64,000 bases of DNA from Halomonas faecis. GTDB lineage: Bacteria; Pseudomonadota; Gammaproteobacteria; Pseudomonadales; Halomonadaceae. A program made the position numbers and the translations under genes. Of the stretch, positions 17,318 to 26,754 are shown in pieces; within the stretch, counting starts at the first letter, position 1, and every line of letters starts with the position of its first letter. The notes under the pieces were generated by a model. That model saw only the letters and a list, made by a program, of their open reading frames with translations, had not been told where the DNA came from and searched no databases. Location of the stretch: contig NZ_JAACZO010000011.1 in assembly GCF_010993975.1 (NCBI RefSeq), positions 496,001-560,000 of the forward strand, given 5' to 3'.

Positions 17318-18505
17318 ATGCCCGACGCCCTGCTGCTGAGCCTATTGGCGGCAGCCGTGGCCATCGGTTGGTGGCTAGGCCGCCGTGAACGCCGGGGCGC
17401 ATCCGATCCCGCGCAGCCGGCCACGCTGACGCGGGATTATTTCGTCGGCCTCAACTATCTGCTCAACGAGCAGCCGGATCGCGCCATCGAGGCTTTCGTG
17501 GCCGCCCTCGAGGTCAACAGCGACACCATTGACACTCATATCACCCTGGGCAACCTCTTCCGCACCCGCGGCGAAGCGGATCGTGCCGTCAAGATCCACC
17601 AGAATCTGCTCGCCCGCCCCACCCTCACCACGGGACAGAGCGAACAGGTGCAACTGGAACTCTCACGAGACTTCCTCAAGCTGGGACTGCTCGACCGCGC
17701 CGAACGCCTTCTGCACCAGCTCGTTCGGGAATCCAGCCACGACCCGACGCGATACACGGCCAAGCAATTGCTGGTCGAACTGCTGGACCGCGAGGGCGAG
17801 TGGCAGGCCGCCCTCGACGTCGCTCATCCGACCCTGGTACGCCAGCACGACGAGATACGTCGCGCCGCCGCTCACTGGCTTTGCGAACTCGCCGAACAGG
17901 CCAGACAGACCGCCACCCCCGGCGTCGCCCGCAAGCGGTTGCGCCAGGCGCTGAACATCGATCCACGCTGCGTGCGCGCCAACCTGTCGCTGGCTGCACT
18001 GGCCATGGACACCGCTCGCTATCGCGAGGCGATTCGCGTGCTGATGCGCATTCCGGACCAGGATCTGGACTTCGTGCCGGCGATGCTCGAGCCACTGCAG
18101 CATGCTCACCGCCTGCTGGATGACGACGCCGGGCTGGCCATCTGTCTGGAGCAGCTGCTGGATCGCGCGGCATTCACCAGCCTGGTAATTCTGCTGGCCG
18201 AAACCCGCCGCCGCCAACAGGGCGTTCAGGCCGCCATCGACCTAGTCACCGAGCAGCTCGACCGTACCCCCAGTCTGGGCGGCCTCGACTACCTGCTGGA
18301 CCTCTACTACCAGCAACAGCAGTCGAGCGGCGAACCCGATTCACGCATCCGGCTACTCAAGCAGCATACCCACACGCTGCTTCAGGCCCGCCCGCGACAC
18401 CGTTGCCAGCGCTGCGGCCTAACCGGCGAACCCTTGCACTGGCAGTGCCCGCGCTGCCGCAGTTGGGGCACCACCCGGCCCATCACCGGGATCGAGGGGG
18501 AGTGA
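17318..18505 (+). CDS. lapB: Lipopolysaccharide assembly protein B (YciM)
   Basis: 395 residues; membrane-anchored TPR adaptor that regulates LpxC breakdown by FtsH and coordinates lipopolysaccharide synthesis. A single N-terminal membrane helix (LLSLLAAAVAIGWWLGRR) is followed by a series of TPR helices (YLLNEQPDRAIEAFVAALEV, then similar units to about residue 345). The end is a rubredoxin-like zinc site with two CxxC pairs (CQRCG and CPRC) near residues 364-383. The length matches the family. It starts directly after lapA. The stop abuts the convergent pyrF stop with no intergenic base. Confidence 0.95.
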   Translation: MPDALLLSLLAAAVAIGWWLGRRERRGASDPAQPATLTRDYFVGLNYLLNEQPDRAIEAFVAALEVNSDTIDTHITLGNLFRTRGEADRAVKIHQNLLARPTLTTGQSEQVQLELSRDFLKLGLLDRAERLLHQLVRESSHDPTRYTAKQLLVELLDREGEWQAALDVAHPTLVRQHDEIRRAAAHWLCELAEQARQTATPGVARKRLRQALNIDPRCVRANLSLAALAMDTARYREAIRVLMRIPDQDLDFVPAMLEPLQHAHRLLDDDAGLAICLEQLLDRAAFTSLVILLAETRRRQQGVQAAIDLVTEQLDRTPSLGGLDYLLDLYYQQQQSSGEPDSRIRLLKQHTHTLLQARPRHRCQRCGLTGEPLHWQCPRCRSWGTTRPITGIEGE

Positions 18506-19204
18506 TTACTGCGCCAGTTCCTGCTCGATGGCCGACAAGGCTGCCATGGGATCGTCCGCCTGGGTAACCGGTCGCCCCACCACCAGGTGAGTGCTGCCCG
18601 CCCGTTGGGCCTCCCGCGGCGTCATGACCCGCCGCTGATCATCGGCAGCAGCAAAACGCGGACGAATCCCCGGCGTCACCTTGAGAAAATCCTCACCGCA
18701 GCGCTCGCGCAGCCGGCTCGCCTCCTGGGCGGAACACACGACTCCCGACATGCCGCTCTCCTTGGCGAGCCGAGCCAAACGCTCGACCTGCGCCTCGGCC
18801 GAACCCGTGACCCCCACTTCCGCCAGATCCTCGCGCTCGAGACTGGTCAGCACAGTAACGGCAATCAGATGCGTGGTCAGCCCATGACGATCCAGACGCT
18901 CCCGCGCCGCCTCCATCATGCGCCGTCCGCCGCTGGCATGAACGTTGACCATCCACACCCCCTGCTCGGCGGCCGCCTGCACCGCACCGGCTACGGTATT
19001 GGGGATGTCGTGAAACTTGAGATCGAGGAAGACGCCGAAGCCGCGCCCATGCAAGGCTTCGACGACATCCGGTCCGCTTCGGGTGAACAACTCCTTGCCC
19101 ACCTTCACGCGACAGCGCGTTGGATCGAGGCGGTCTGCCAGACACAGAGCAGCGTCCAGGGAGGGGTGGTCCAGGGCAATGATCAGGGGCGAATGGCAGG
19201 GCAC
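18506..19204 (-). CDS. pyrF: Orotidine 5'-phosphate decarboxylase
   Basis: 232 residues from a GTG at 19204 preceded by CTGGAG; a longer in-frame TTG start exists but lacks a ribosome site and family similarity. It makes UMP in the last step of pyrimidine synthesis. The motif [12 protein letters not shown] carries the catalytic Asp/Lys set (DxKxxD), and the phosphate site is near [17 protein letters not shown]. The N terminus [11 protein letters not shown] is canonical. A TATACT -10 box lies on the minus strand near 19243-19248. Ends flush against lapB. Confidence 0.96.
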   Translation of the reverse strand: MPCHSPLIIALDHPSLDAALCLADRLDPTRCRVKVGKELFTRSGPDVVEALHGRGFGVFLDLKFHDIPNTVAGAVQAAAEQGVWMVNVHASGGRRMMEAARERLDRHGLTTHLIAVTVLTSLEREDLAEVGVTGSAEAQVERLARLAKESGMSGVVCSAQEASRLRERCGEDFLKVTPGIRPRFAAADDQRRVMTPREAQRAGSTHLVVGRPVTQADDPMAALSAIEQELAQ

Positions 19205-19353
19205 GTCGACGACTCCAGTCGGAAAAATGAGCAAGATGCAGTATACCAGCGCATCCCGTTGATCCGCGCCCGGCCACTTGGTCTATGCTCATAGGATGAG
19301 CACCGAGTCTGCAATGCACGTCAGCGCCAAACCAGATGGACCGGGAGGACTCC

Positions 19354-20505
19354 ATGACCAGCGACCACCGTATGGCCCCCATTGCCCTGCCTGACACGCG
19401 CGCCTGCCGAGTGCTCGACACCCTGCTGGACGGCTCGGGTGTCGCCCTCAACGGCAACCATCCCTGGGATCCGCAGATCTATCACCCCGACTTCTGCGCG
19501 CGCGTGTTGCGTCAAGGCACCCTCGGTCTCGGCGAGGCCTACATGGATGGCTGGTGGCAATGCGAGCGCATCGACGAAATGGCCTGTCGCCTGCTTAACC
19601 ATGGGCTAGGCGAGCGCGCCAAAACACCCGCGGACCGGCTGATGTATCGACTTCAAGCCGGCTTTATCAACCTGCAGAGCAAGGCCCGCGCCTACATCGT
19701 CGGCGAGCGACACTACGATCTGGGCAACGACCTCTTCGAGCGCATGCTCGATCCCACCATGTGCTATTCCTGCGGCTACTGGAAAGCCGCCGACACCCTT
19801 CACCAGGCACAGCTCGCCAAGCTCGAATTGGCATGCCGCAAGCTCGAGCTGGCCCCCGGCATGCGCGTGCTCGACATCGGCTGTGGCTGGGGCAGCTTCG
19901 CCGAGCATGCAGCCCGCTATCACGGCGTCGAGGTGACCGGCATTACCATCTCGCGCGAACAGGCCCGTCTGGCCCGAGAGCGCTGCGAAGGGCTGCCCGT
20001 CGACATTCGTCTCCAGGACTATCGCGACCTGGCCGGCCATTTCGACCGTATCGTCTCCATCGGCATGTTCGAACACGTCGGCCACCGCAACTACCCCACC
20101 TACTTCGACACGGTGGCGCATCTCCTCGCCCACGACGGCCTTTTCCTGTTGCACTCCATCGGCTCGAACCGCTCCGACGTGGGAGCCGACCCGTGGGTCG
20201 ACCGCTACATCTTTCCCAACGGCCAGCTTCCCTCGATACGCCAGATCGCCGAAGCCAGCGAAGGACATCTGATCATGGAGGATTGGCAGAACTTCGGCGC
20301 CGACTACGACACCACACTCATGGCCTGGCTGACCAACTTCGATGCGCACTGGCACGAGATTGCCGATCGCTACAGCGAACGCACCCAGCGCATGTTCCGC
20401 TACTACCTATCGGTATGCGCCGGCGCTTTTCGCGCCCGCGAGCTGCAGCTGTGGCAAGTGCTCTTTTCTCGGGGCCGCCCCGGCCGTTACGACGCACCCC
20501 GCTGA
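19354..20505 (+). CDS. cfa: Cyclopropane-fatty-acyl-phospholipid synthase
   Basis: 383 residues from the ATG at 19354, which has a GGGAGGA site; six codons of upstream frame are discounted. SAM-dependent enzyme converting unsaturated acyl chains of membrane phospholipids to cyclopropane derivatives, usually in stationary phase or under acid or salt stress. It has the SAM motif VLDIGCGWGSFAEHA near residue 176, the substrate/bicarbonate-site pattern MCYSCGYW, EHVGHRNYPTYF and FPNGQLPS. The N-terminal ~100 residues (YMDGWWQCERIDEM) form the lipid-binding domain. Length equals E. coli Cfa. Confidence 0.96.
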   Translation: MTSDHRMAPIALPDTRACRVLDTLLDGSGVALNGNHPWDPQIYHPDFCARVLRQGTLGLGEAYMDGWWQCERIDEMACRLLNHGLGERAKTPADRLMYRLQAGFINLQSKARAYIVGERHYDLGNDLFERMLDPTMCYSCGYWKAADTLHQAQLAKLELACRKLELAPGMRVLDIGCGWGSFAEHAARYHGVEVTGITISREQARLARERCEGLPVDIRLQDYRDLAGHFDRIVSIGMFEHVGHRNYPTYFDTVAHLLAHDGLFLLHSIGSNRSDVGADPWVDRYIFPNGQLPSIRQIAEASEGHLIMEDWQNFGADYDTTLMAWLTNFDAHWHEIADRYSERTQRMFRYYLSVCAGAFRARELQLWQVLFSRGRPGRYDAPR

Positions 20506-20690
20506 CGATGCTTGATGCAGATCATGCTCGACACCCTTGTACTCCATGTCTTACAAGCCCCATGGGGTGCACGATGCTCCGCGCAGGAGTATATTAGCGT
20601 CTTCACCTAGCGCCCCTATGCGGCGCTGGAATGCGCCAATAACAACTCAGCACGCGGTCTGGCATGCCTGCCTGCCGCAAGGGATCCCGC

Positions 20691-21599
20691 ATGGAACAGC
20701 ACGACGTCATGCCGGATGGGGGGCTGGACGCACCGGAGCAGCTGCGCGACTTCGCGGCACGCTTGCCAGGCGTCATCTTTCAGTTCTATCGCGGCCGAGA
20801 TGGCCACATGCGCTTCCCCTACCTGGCCGGCAGCGGCACGGAGTTACCCGGCATCGAGCCCGCCAAACTCGCCCAGGATGCGCGCCACATGCTCGATCGC
20901 CTCGACGAAGAGGACTACCCGCGCCTGATGACCGCCATCGAGCGCTCGTCGCGCTGGCAGATACCCATCGCCACCAAGTTCCGCCTGCGCCTGGTCAAGG
21001 GACGCTCGCGCTGGATCGCCCTGCGTGCGCAGCCCCAACCGGCCGAACACGGCATACTCTGGCATGGGATGATGATCGACATCACCGAACAGATGATCGA
21101 GGAGGCCCGCCTGCGCCGGCTCTCCGACACCGACGCTCTGACTGGACTGGCCAATCGACGCAAGCTGATTGCCCGCCTCGACGAAGAGACGTCGCTGTGC
21201 AGCCGGCATGGCACGCCACTGTCGCTGATGCTCATCGATCTCGACCATTTCAAGCGCGTCAACGATACCTGGGGACATCTCCAGGGCGACCAGGTGCTCA
21301 TCGAACTGGCCAAGCTCTGTCGCCAGCTGCTGCGCCAGGAAGACACCATGGGGCGTCTCGGCGGTGAAGAATTCGCCGTGGTGTTGCCGCTCACGCCCAT
21401 GGTGCGAGGCTACCCACTGGCCGAGCGGCTGCGCCAGCAGATCGCCGAACACGACTTCGGCATTCCCCTGGGCGCCGTCACCGTCAGCATCGGCCTGGCC
21501 GAATACCGCCTCGGCGAGCCCCGTGACAGTCTGATCGAGCGCGCCGACGCCAGCCTCTACGCCGCCAAGCGAGAGGGTCGCAACCGCGTCATCGCATGA
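20691..21599 (+). CDS. PAS-like diguanylate cyclase
   Basis: 302 residues from the ATG at 20691, preceded by AAGGGA; an ATG nine codons earlier is less well placed. Residues ~20-135 look like a PAS fold (LPGVIFQFYRGRDGH... HGMMIDITEQ). The C terminus is a GGDEF domain with DALTGLANRR, DLDHFKRVNDTWGH and an intact active site GGEEF, with an inhibitory RxxD site (RQED) five residues before it. It should be an active cyclase making cyclic di-GMP. No membrane helix is present, so it senses a cytoplasmic signal. Neighbours do not indicate a pathway. Confidence 0.93.
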   Translation: MEQHDVMPDGGLDAPEQLRDFAARLPGVIFQFYRGRDGHMRFPYLAGSGTELPGIEPAKLAQDARHMLDRLDEEDYPRLMTAIERSSRWQIPIATKFRLRLVKGRSRWIALRAQPQPAEHGILWHGMMIDITEQMIEEARLRRLSDTDALTGLANRRKLIARLDEETSLCSRHGTPLSLMLIDLDHFKRVNDTWGHLQGDQVLIELAKLCRQLLRQEDTMGRLGGEEFAVVLPLTPMVRGYPLAERLRQQIAEHDFGIPLGAVTVSIGLAEYRLGEPRDSLIERADASLYAAKREGRNRVIA

Positions 21600-21634
21600 T
21601 TGGATTCATGCCACCCGCACCATGCCGCTGCCAT

Positions 21635-22252
21635 CTACCCCAGCCGCTCCCACCGTTGCCACAGGCACATCAGACCATGCATCGGCAGGTAGACGGCCAG
21701 CGGCCAGACCAGCATCAAACCCGCCAGGTAGAGCAGCGGATCCAGCGACTCCTGGTGGGTGCCGAAGGGTCCGTGGACCCAATTGATGTTGCGCTCGGCG
21801 TCGGTGAACAGATAACTGAGGGGAATCACCAACCAAGTCAGCCCCGTCTGCCATCGCAGCGCCCGACGATCATAGCCGAGACGCAGCACCGCGAAGCCCG
21901 CCACCGGCGGCAATAGCAGGTGATACAGCGACAGTAGCCGGGTCGTCAGGGGGTGCTCGGGGTCGAACATGTACTCCGTGCCCCCGATCGGGTGCACCCC
22001 GGTCAGCCAGGCCGTGCCCACGTCCACGGCCCATAGGGTCCCGACGAGCGCCACCGCGAGCCATTGCATGGAGAGCAGGCGACGGCTTTCGGTCCACAGC
22101 CCAGCAAGGATGAGGAAGTTGGCGAAGTTGCATAGCCAGAAGTAGTTCTGCGGCCCGATCAGCAGCGCATAGGTCGGCGCCCAACCCAGGATCCAAGCCG
22201 TGAAGGCCAGCTTCAGCCACAGTGGCAGCCGCCCTCGCATCGTGTCCTCCAT
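21635..22252 (-). CDS. Uncharacterised polytopic membrane protein
   Basis: 205 residues from the ATG at 22252 with a GGAGGG site; the longer upstream frame is rejected. About six hydrophobic helices are visible (LKLAFTAWILGWAPTYALLI, NFLILAGLWTES, WLAVALVGTLWAVDVGTAWL, LYHLLLPPVAGFAVLRL, TGLTWLVIPLSYLF, PLLYLAGLMLVWPLAVYL). The periplasmic or loop segment ERNINWVHGPFG is rich in aromatic residues. I do not recognise a defined family. It converges with the diguanylate cyclase gene (35-bp gap) and diverges from the aminotransferase gene, so it is probably monocistronic. Confidence 0.75.
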   Translation of the reverse strand: MEDTMRGRLPLWLKLAFTAWILGWAPTYALLIGPQNYFWLCNFANFLILAGLWTESRRLLSMQWLAVALVGTLWAVDVGTAWLTGVHPIGGTEYMFDPEHPLTTRLLSLYHLLLPPVAGFAVLRLGYDRRALRWQTGLTWLVIPLSYLFTDAERNINWVHGPFGTHQESLDPLLYLAGLMLVWPLAVYLPMHGLMCLWQRWERLG

Positions 22253-22379
22253 CGTTCCCTCCGCCGTCGGCCTGCCGTCACTGTAGCAAGTCTCCCGGTG
22301 GCAGTTCGCCCGCCGCGATGGCATCATGGTCGGGGACTGTCACACCTTTGCCGCGAGAATCGACGAGGTAGCGAATTAC

Positions 22380-23567
22380 ATGTTCGAGCACATTGAGCGG
22401 GTACCCGGGGATGCCATCCTCGGTCTGATCGAGGCCTTCAAGAAGGACACCAATCCCCAGAAGGTCGATCTCGGCGTCGGGGTCTACAAGGATGCCCAGG
22501 GCAACACCCCGGTGATGCGCGCCGTCAAGGAGGCCGAGGCCCTGCTGCTCAAGAACGAGACCACCAAGACCTACATCGGCTCCCACGGCGCGCCGGAGTA
22601 CGGCAGCGTGATCCTGCCCATGGTACTGGGCGAAAGCTCTCCGGTGCTGGAAGCGGGTCGTGCCAGCGCCACCCAGTCTCCGGGCGGAACCGGCGCCCTG
22701 CGTCTGGCGGCCGACTTCATTGCCAAGAAGCTCCCCGGCAAGGGTATCTGGGTCAGCGACCCGACCTGGCCGAACCACCTGGGGATCTTCACCGCCGCTG
22801 GCATCGAGTTGCACAAGTACCCCTACGTGGACGCCGACAATCGCCTCGACTTCGACGGCATGCTGGGTGCCCTCGAGCAGATCCCCGAAGGCGATGTGGT
22901 GGTGCTCCATGCCTGCTGCCACAACCCCACCGGCTTTGACCTCTCGCGCGAGCAGTGGCAGACCGTACTCGAGGTGGTGCGCGAGCGCCACCTGCTGCCA
23001 CTGATCGACTTCGCCTACCAAGGCTTCGGCGAGGGGCTGGACGAGGACGCCTACGGGGTACGCCTGCTGGCTGAGAACCTCGATGAAGCGATCATCACCA
23101 GCTCCTGTTCCAAGAATTTCGGTATCTACTGCGAGCGTACCGGGTGTTTGATCATGGTGGCGAAGAACCGCGAGCAGATGGAGAACGTGCGCTCGCAGAT
23201 CGCCATCGTGGCCCGCGAGAACTACTCCAACCCGCCGGCACACGGCAGCGCCATCGTCAGCGAGATCCTCCACTCCGCCGAGCTCGCCGCCGTGTGGCGC
23301 GAAGAGCTCACCGAGATGCGCGACCGCATCAATACCCTGCGCCGCGAATTCGTCGAAGCCCTGGCGCCATACGGGTTGGACGGGAAGTACGCCTGCGTGG
23401 CCGAGCAGCGCGGCATGTTCTCCTATACCGGCCTGACGCCCGAGCAGGTCGACCGCCTGCGCGACGAGTTCGGCATCTACATGGTGCGTTCCGGCCGCGC
23501 CAACGTGGCCGGCTTCTCCCAGGAGAACCTGCCCTACCTGGCCAAGGCGATCGCCGCGGTCAACTGA
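22380..23567 (+). CDS. Aspartate/aromatic amino acid aminotransferase
   Basis: 395 residues from the ATG at 22380 (GAGGT a little upstream), giving MFEHIERVPGDAILGLIEAF, the usual start of class I aminotransferases of the AspC/TyrB/PhhC type. PLP-dependent transfer between aspartate, tyrosine or phenylalanine and 2-oxoglutarate. The PLP lysine is in SSCSKNFGIYCERTG (near residue 246), with HACCHNPTGFD for the cofactor Asn/Pro motif and the substrate Arg in VRSGRANVAG. Whether it prefers aspartate or aromatic substrates cannot be told from sequence alone. Flanked by a strong terminator. Confidence 0.92.
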   Translation: MFEHIERVPGDAILGLIEAFKKDTNPQKVDLGVGVYKDAQGNTPVMRAVKEAEALLLKNETTKTYIGSHGAPEYGSVILPMVLGESSPVLEAGRASATQSPGGTGALRLAADFIAKKLPGKGIWVSDPTWPNHLGIFTAAGIELHKYPYVDADNRLDFDGMLGALEQIPEGDVVVLHACCHNPTGFDLSREQWQTVLEVVRERHLLPLIDFAYQGFGEGLDEDAYGVRLLAENLDEAIITSSCSKNFGIYCERTGCLIMVAKNREQMENVRSQIAIVARENYSNPPAHGSAIVSEILHSAELAAVWREELTEMRDRINTLRREFVEALAPYGLDGKYACVAEQRGMFSYTGLTPEQVDRLRDEFGIYMVRSGRANVAGFSQENLPYLAKAIAAVN

Positions 23568-23585
23568 CCGGCGCTCCAAAAGCCG

Positions 23586-23623
23586 ACGACGGCGCCCGGG
23601 CCCTGCCCGGGCGCCGTCGTTTT
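23586..23623 (+). terminator. Rho-independent terminator after the aminotransferase gene
   Basis: Perfect 16-bp GC-rich stem (23586-23601 with 23605-23620), three-base loop, ending in TTTT. It lies 19 bp after the aminotransferase stop and separates it from the NCS2 permease gene. Confidence 0.93.
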
Positions 23624-23763
23624 CGAGTAGAATGCCCGTTTTGCCGCCGGGGGCTCGGGGCGCCTTGCGGCGCCCATGGCAGAGCAGGACTTGACCGATC
23701 AGTCAGATGCTGGCCAGACTGCAAGCTGCCTTGAATACAACCCCGACAACCAAGAGGCTTCCC

Positions 23764-25302
23764 ATGGCGGCAACTCCCGTGCACTACCCCTGGTACAAGA
23801 AGGAAGACACCGACGCCTTCTTCGCCCTGTTCCAGAACAACATCGCCAACTTCGTGGTCATCGCCATCACCATGCTGGGCATGGACTTCCCGGCGTCGAT
23901 CGTCTTCGGGCAGGTGCTGCCCGGCGCCGCCGTGGCGGTGATGGTCGGCAACTTCTACTACGCCTGGAGCGCGGCACGCCTGGCTCGCCGCGAAAACCGC
24001 AGCGACGTCACCGCCCTCTCCTACGGCATTTCCACACCGGTGATGTTCGTCTTCCTGTTCGGCGTCCTATTACCGGCCAAGCAGCTCACCGGCGACCCGC
24101 AGCTGGCCTGGAAGGTAGCGGTGGCCGCCTGTTTCATCAGCGGCGCCATCGAAGCAGCGATCAGCGTGATCGGACGCTGGGTGCAATACCACCTGCCGCG
24201 CGCAGCCATGCTCGGTGCCGTGGCCGGCGTCGCCCTGACCTTCATCGCCGGCGAAATGCTGTTCAAGACCCTGGAGATCCCGATCATCGGGCTGTTGGTG
24301 CTGGCGATCATCATCGTCGGCCTGATCGGCCGGGTGACGATGCCGTTTCGCATTCCCACCTCGCTGTTCGCCATCGTCATCGGCACCGCGCTCGCCTACC
24401 TGATCGGTGCCACCGAGGACGGCCAGTTCAGCGGAGCCTTCACCCATCTCGGCTTCTACCCGCTGCTGCCCAACCTCGCCTGGTTCGAGGGGCTCGGCCT
24501 GCTGTTCACCGGCATGCTGGCGGTGCTCACCGTGGTGCTACCGATCACCCTCTACAACGCCATCGAGACCATGAACAACGTTGAGGCGATGGAAGCCGCC
24601 GGTGACAAATACGACGTACGCGAGTGTCAGGCCGTCGACGGCGCCGGCACCATGCTCGGCGCCCTGTTCGGCGGCGTCTTCCCCACCACCGTGTACATCG
24701 CCACCGTAGGCGCCAAGTGGATGGGCGCCGGTCGCGGCTACAGCCTGCTCAATGGTGCCGTCTATGGCCTGGCCACGATGTTCGGCCTCATCGCCGCCCT
24801 GTCCGCCATCATCCCCGTGTCGGTAGTGGCGCCGATCCTGGTGTTCGTGGGCATGTCGATGATCGCCACCGCCTTCCAGGGCAACGACAGCCGCTACTAT
24901 CCGGCCGTGGCGCTGGCCATGCTGCCCTACTTCGCCAACTACGTGATGACGCGCTTCAACCGGGGCGCCGAGGAGGTCGTGGCGGACATCTCGGGCGGTA
25001 TCGTGGCACTGGGCCAGGGCGCCATGTTCACGGCGATTCTCATTGGCGCCATGGCCGTCTCGGTCATCGACCATCAGTTCCGCCGCGCCGCCACCTTCGC
25101 CGGCGTGGCCGCCCTCTTCGCCTTCGTCGGCCTGATGCACGCCCCGGAACTGGCCTTCAACGCCTCACCCGACTTCGCCACCGGCTACCTGGTGATGGGT
25201 GGGCTCTTCCTCTACTTCGCCTGGCAGCAGGAGCGCCTGGGCGCTCCCCGCCCGGTACCCGTCGGGAAGCCAGCGAAAGATGCCCCACCGGCCAACGACT
25301 GA
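23764..25302 (+). CDS. NCS2-type nucleobase permease
   Basis: 512 residues from the ATG at 23764 (AAGAGG upstream), with 12 or more hydrophobic helices. Proton-coupled uptake of a purine or pyrimidine base is the likely role. Family features: FQNNIANFVVIAITMLGM in the first helix region, SYGISTPVMFVFLFGVLLPA, an acidic transport motif region ITLYNAIETMNNVEAMEAAG, and GALFGGVFPTTVYIATVGAK. The substrate is not determined by sequence. It resembles the large NCS2/AzgA-type clade rather than UraA. It is an isolated gene between two terminated or convergent units. Confidence 0.9.
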   Translation: MAATPVHYPWYKKEDTDAFFALFQNNIANFVVIAITMLGMDFPASIVFGQVLPGAAVAVMVGNFYYAWSAARLARRENRSDVTALSYGISTPVMFVFLFGVLLPAKQLTGDPQLAWKVAVAACFISGAIEAAISVIGRWVQYHLPRAAMLGAVAGVALTFIAGEMLFKTLEIPIIGLLVLAIIIVGLIGRVTMPFRIPTSLFAIVIGTALAYLIGATEDGQFSGAFTHLGFYPLLPNLAWFEGLGLLFTGMLAVLTVVLPITLYNAIETMNNVEAMEAAGDKYDVRECQAVDGAGTMLGALFGGVFPTTVYIATVGAKWMGAGRGYSLLNGAVYGLATMFGLIAALSAIIPVSVVAPILVFVGMSMIATAFQGNDSRYYPAVALAMLPYFANYVMTRFNRGAEEVVADISGGIVALGQGAMFTAILIGAMAVSVIDHQFRRAATFAGVAALFAFVGLMHAPELAFNASPDFATGYLVMGGLFLYFAWQQERLGAPRPVPVGKPAKDAPPAND

Positions 25303-25341
25303 CCCTGAGGCAACCCGCTCCGCCCGGCACCGAGTGCCGGG

Positions 25342-26700
25342 CTACCACTCACCAGCGCTCGATGCCGGCCGCCGCCGCGGGCTGGCGAGGATGCGTCGCA
25401 GCACCAGCCAGGCCGCCACGCCAGCCATGAGATTGCCCAGCGCAGCGCCGGCGGCCAGCCCGGTCAAGCCTCCCAGCCGGCTGCCCAGCCACAGGCACGG
25501 CAGGTAGAACGCGAACAGCCGCGCACCGGACATCAGCATGGCGCGCATGGGCCACCCGAGGGCATTGCCGGCCGACACCACCAGCATGCACACCCCCAGC
25601 GCCGCATAGCTCGGCAGCAGGAAGCGAATCAGTCGAGCCAGGTCGTCGTGCACTTCGGGGCTGCCGGCCAGCAGTTGGGCAGCCCAGGGAGAGGCCAACG
25701 CCATCAGCAGGCCCAGGGCCAGCTGCCATGCCACCACGACCCGCAGCGCCAGGCGCATCAGTCGATGTATCTGAGCCCAGTCGCCGGCCCCGTAGCAGCG
25801 CCCCAGCCAGGGTGGCAGCGACATGGTCATGGCCAGCACCACCATCAGCGACAGCGTCTCGAGCCGGCTGGCCAGCCCCCAGGCGGCCACTGCCGACTCC
25901 CCCAGGGATGCCACCACCGAGATCGCCAGCATGGCGGCCAGCGGCGGCATCAGTTGGCTGACCATGGCCGGCCCGGCAATGCCCGCAAAGCCGGGAGCGG
26001 AGCGACGCAACTCATCGCCCAACCCATGACGGGCCAGCCAGTCACACTGCCGCAGACGCTGTCCCAGCACCGCCAGCCCCACGGTGAAGGCCACTGCCGT
26101 GGCCCAGGCGGCTCCCGGCAACCCAAGTCCGGACCAGGGACCGAACCCAAAGATCAACAGAGGGTCGAGCACCAGGTTGACCAAGCTGGTCATCACCATC
26201 ATTTTGCCCGGCAGCCAAGTGTCGCCATGGGCACGGAACAGGCTGTAGCCGAAATAGAGAAGTGCCCCGAGCCAGGCGGCCAGCAACTGCGGCGCCCAGT
26301 ATCCCCGGATCAGCTCACGGGTTGCGACATCCGCGCCCAGACGAGAGAAGATCGGCGCCTGGAGCACCCATAGCATCAGAGCCAGGCACGCCATCACGGC
26401 CATGCCCACCAACAGCACCAGCGAGCCCAGGCGACGGGCCCGCGACGCCTCTTCGGCGCCCAGAGCACGGGATATCAGCGCCGCAATGGCGATCCCCATG
26501 CCGACCTGCACGCCAATGATCAAGAACGATAGCGGAAAGGTGAAAGATTGCGCCGCCAGGGGCGCGGTGCCGAGACGAGCGATGAAGGCACTGTCCACCA
26601 ACTGAAAACCAAGCAGCGCCAACACACCGATGGCCATGGGCCAGGTCTGGCGCCATAGCGTGCGCCCTAGTGAGATAGGCGAGTCGTCGATAGCGGTCAC
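25342..26700 (-). CDS. MATE family multidrug/sodium antiporter
   Basis: 452 residues from a GTG at 26700; an in-frame TTG nine codons upstream is less likely. Twelve hydrophobic helices form two six-helix halves typical of MATE transporters, which expel cationic compounds in exchange for Na+ or H+. Halves begin at TWPMAIGVLALLGFQLVDSA and IAGPAMVSQLMPPLAAMLAI. The motifs LVNLVLDPLLIFGFGP and GLPGAAWATAVA are family hallmarks. It converges with the NCS2 permease gene (39-bp gap). The substrate cannot be predicted. Confidence 0.92.
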   Translation of the reverse strand: MTAIDDSPISLGRTLWRQTWPMAIGVLALLGFQLVDSAFIARLGTAPLAAQSFTFPLSFLIIGVQVGMGIAIAALISRALGAEEASRARRLGSLVLLVGMAVMACLALMLWVLQAPIFSRLGADVATRELIRGYWAPQLLAAWLGALLYFGYSLFRAHGDTWLPGKMMVMTSLVNLVLDPLLIFGFGPWSGLGLPGAAWATAVAFTVGLAVLGQRLRQCDWLARHGLGDELRRSAPGFAGIAGPAMVSQLMPPLAAMLAISVVASLGESAVAAWGLASRLETLSLMVVLAMTMSLPPWLGRCYGAGDWAQIHRLMRLALRVVVAWQLALGLLMALASPWAAQLLAGSPEVHDDLARLIRFLLPSYAALGVCMLVVSAGNALGWPMRAMLMSGARLFAFYLPCLWLGSRLGGLTGLAAGAALGNLMAGVAAWLVLRRILASPRRRPASSAGEW

Positions 26701-26754
26701 GGGTACTCTACATTGCGAAGGGAGCAAGCATTCTACGCCATCGTCCGTCGACTC

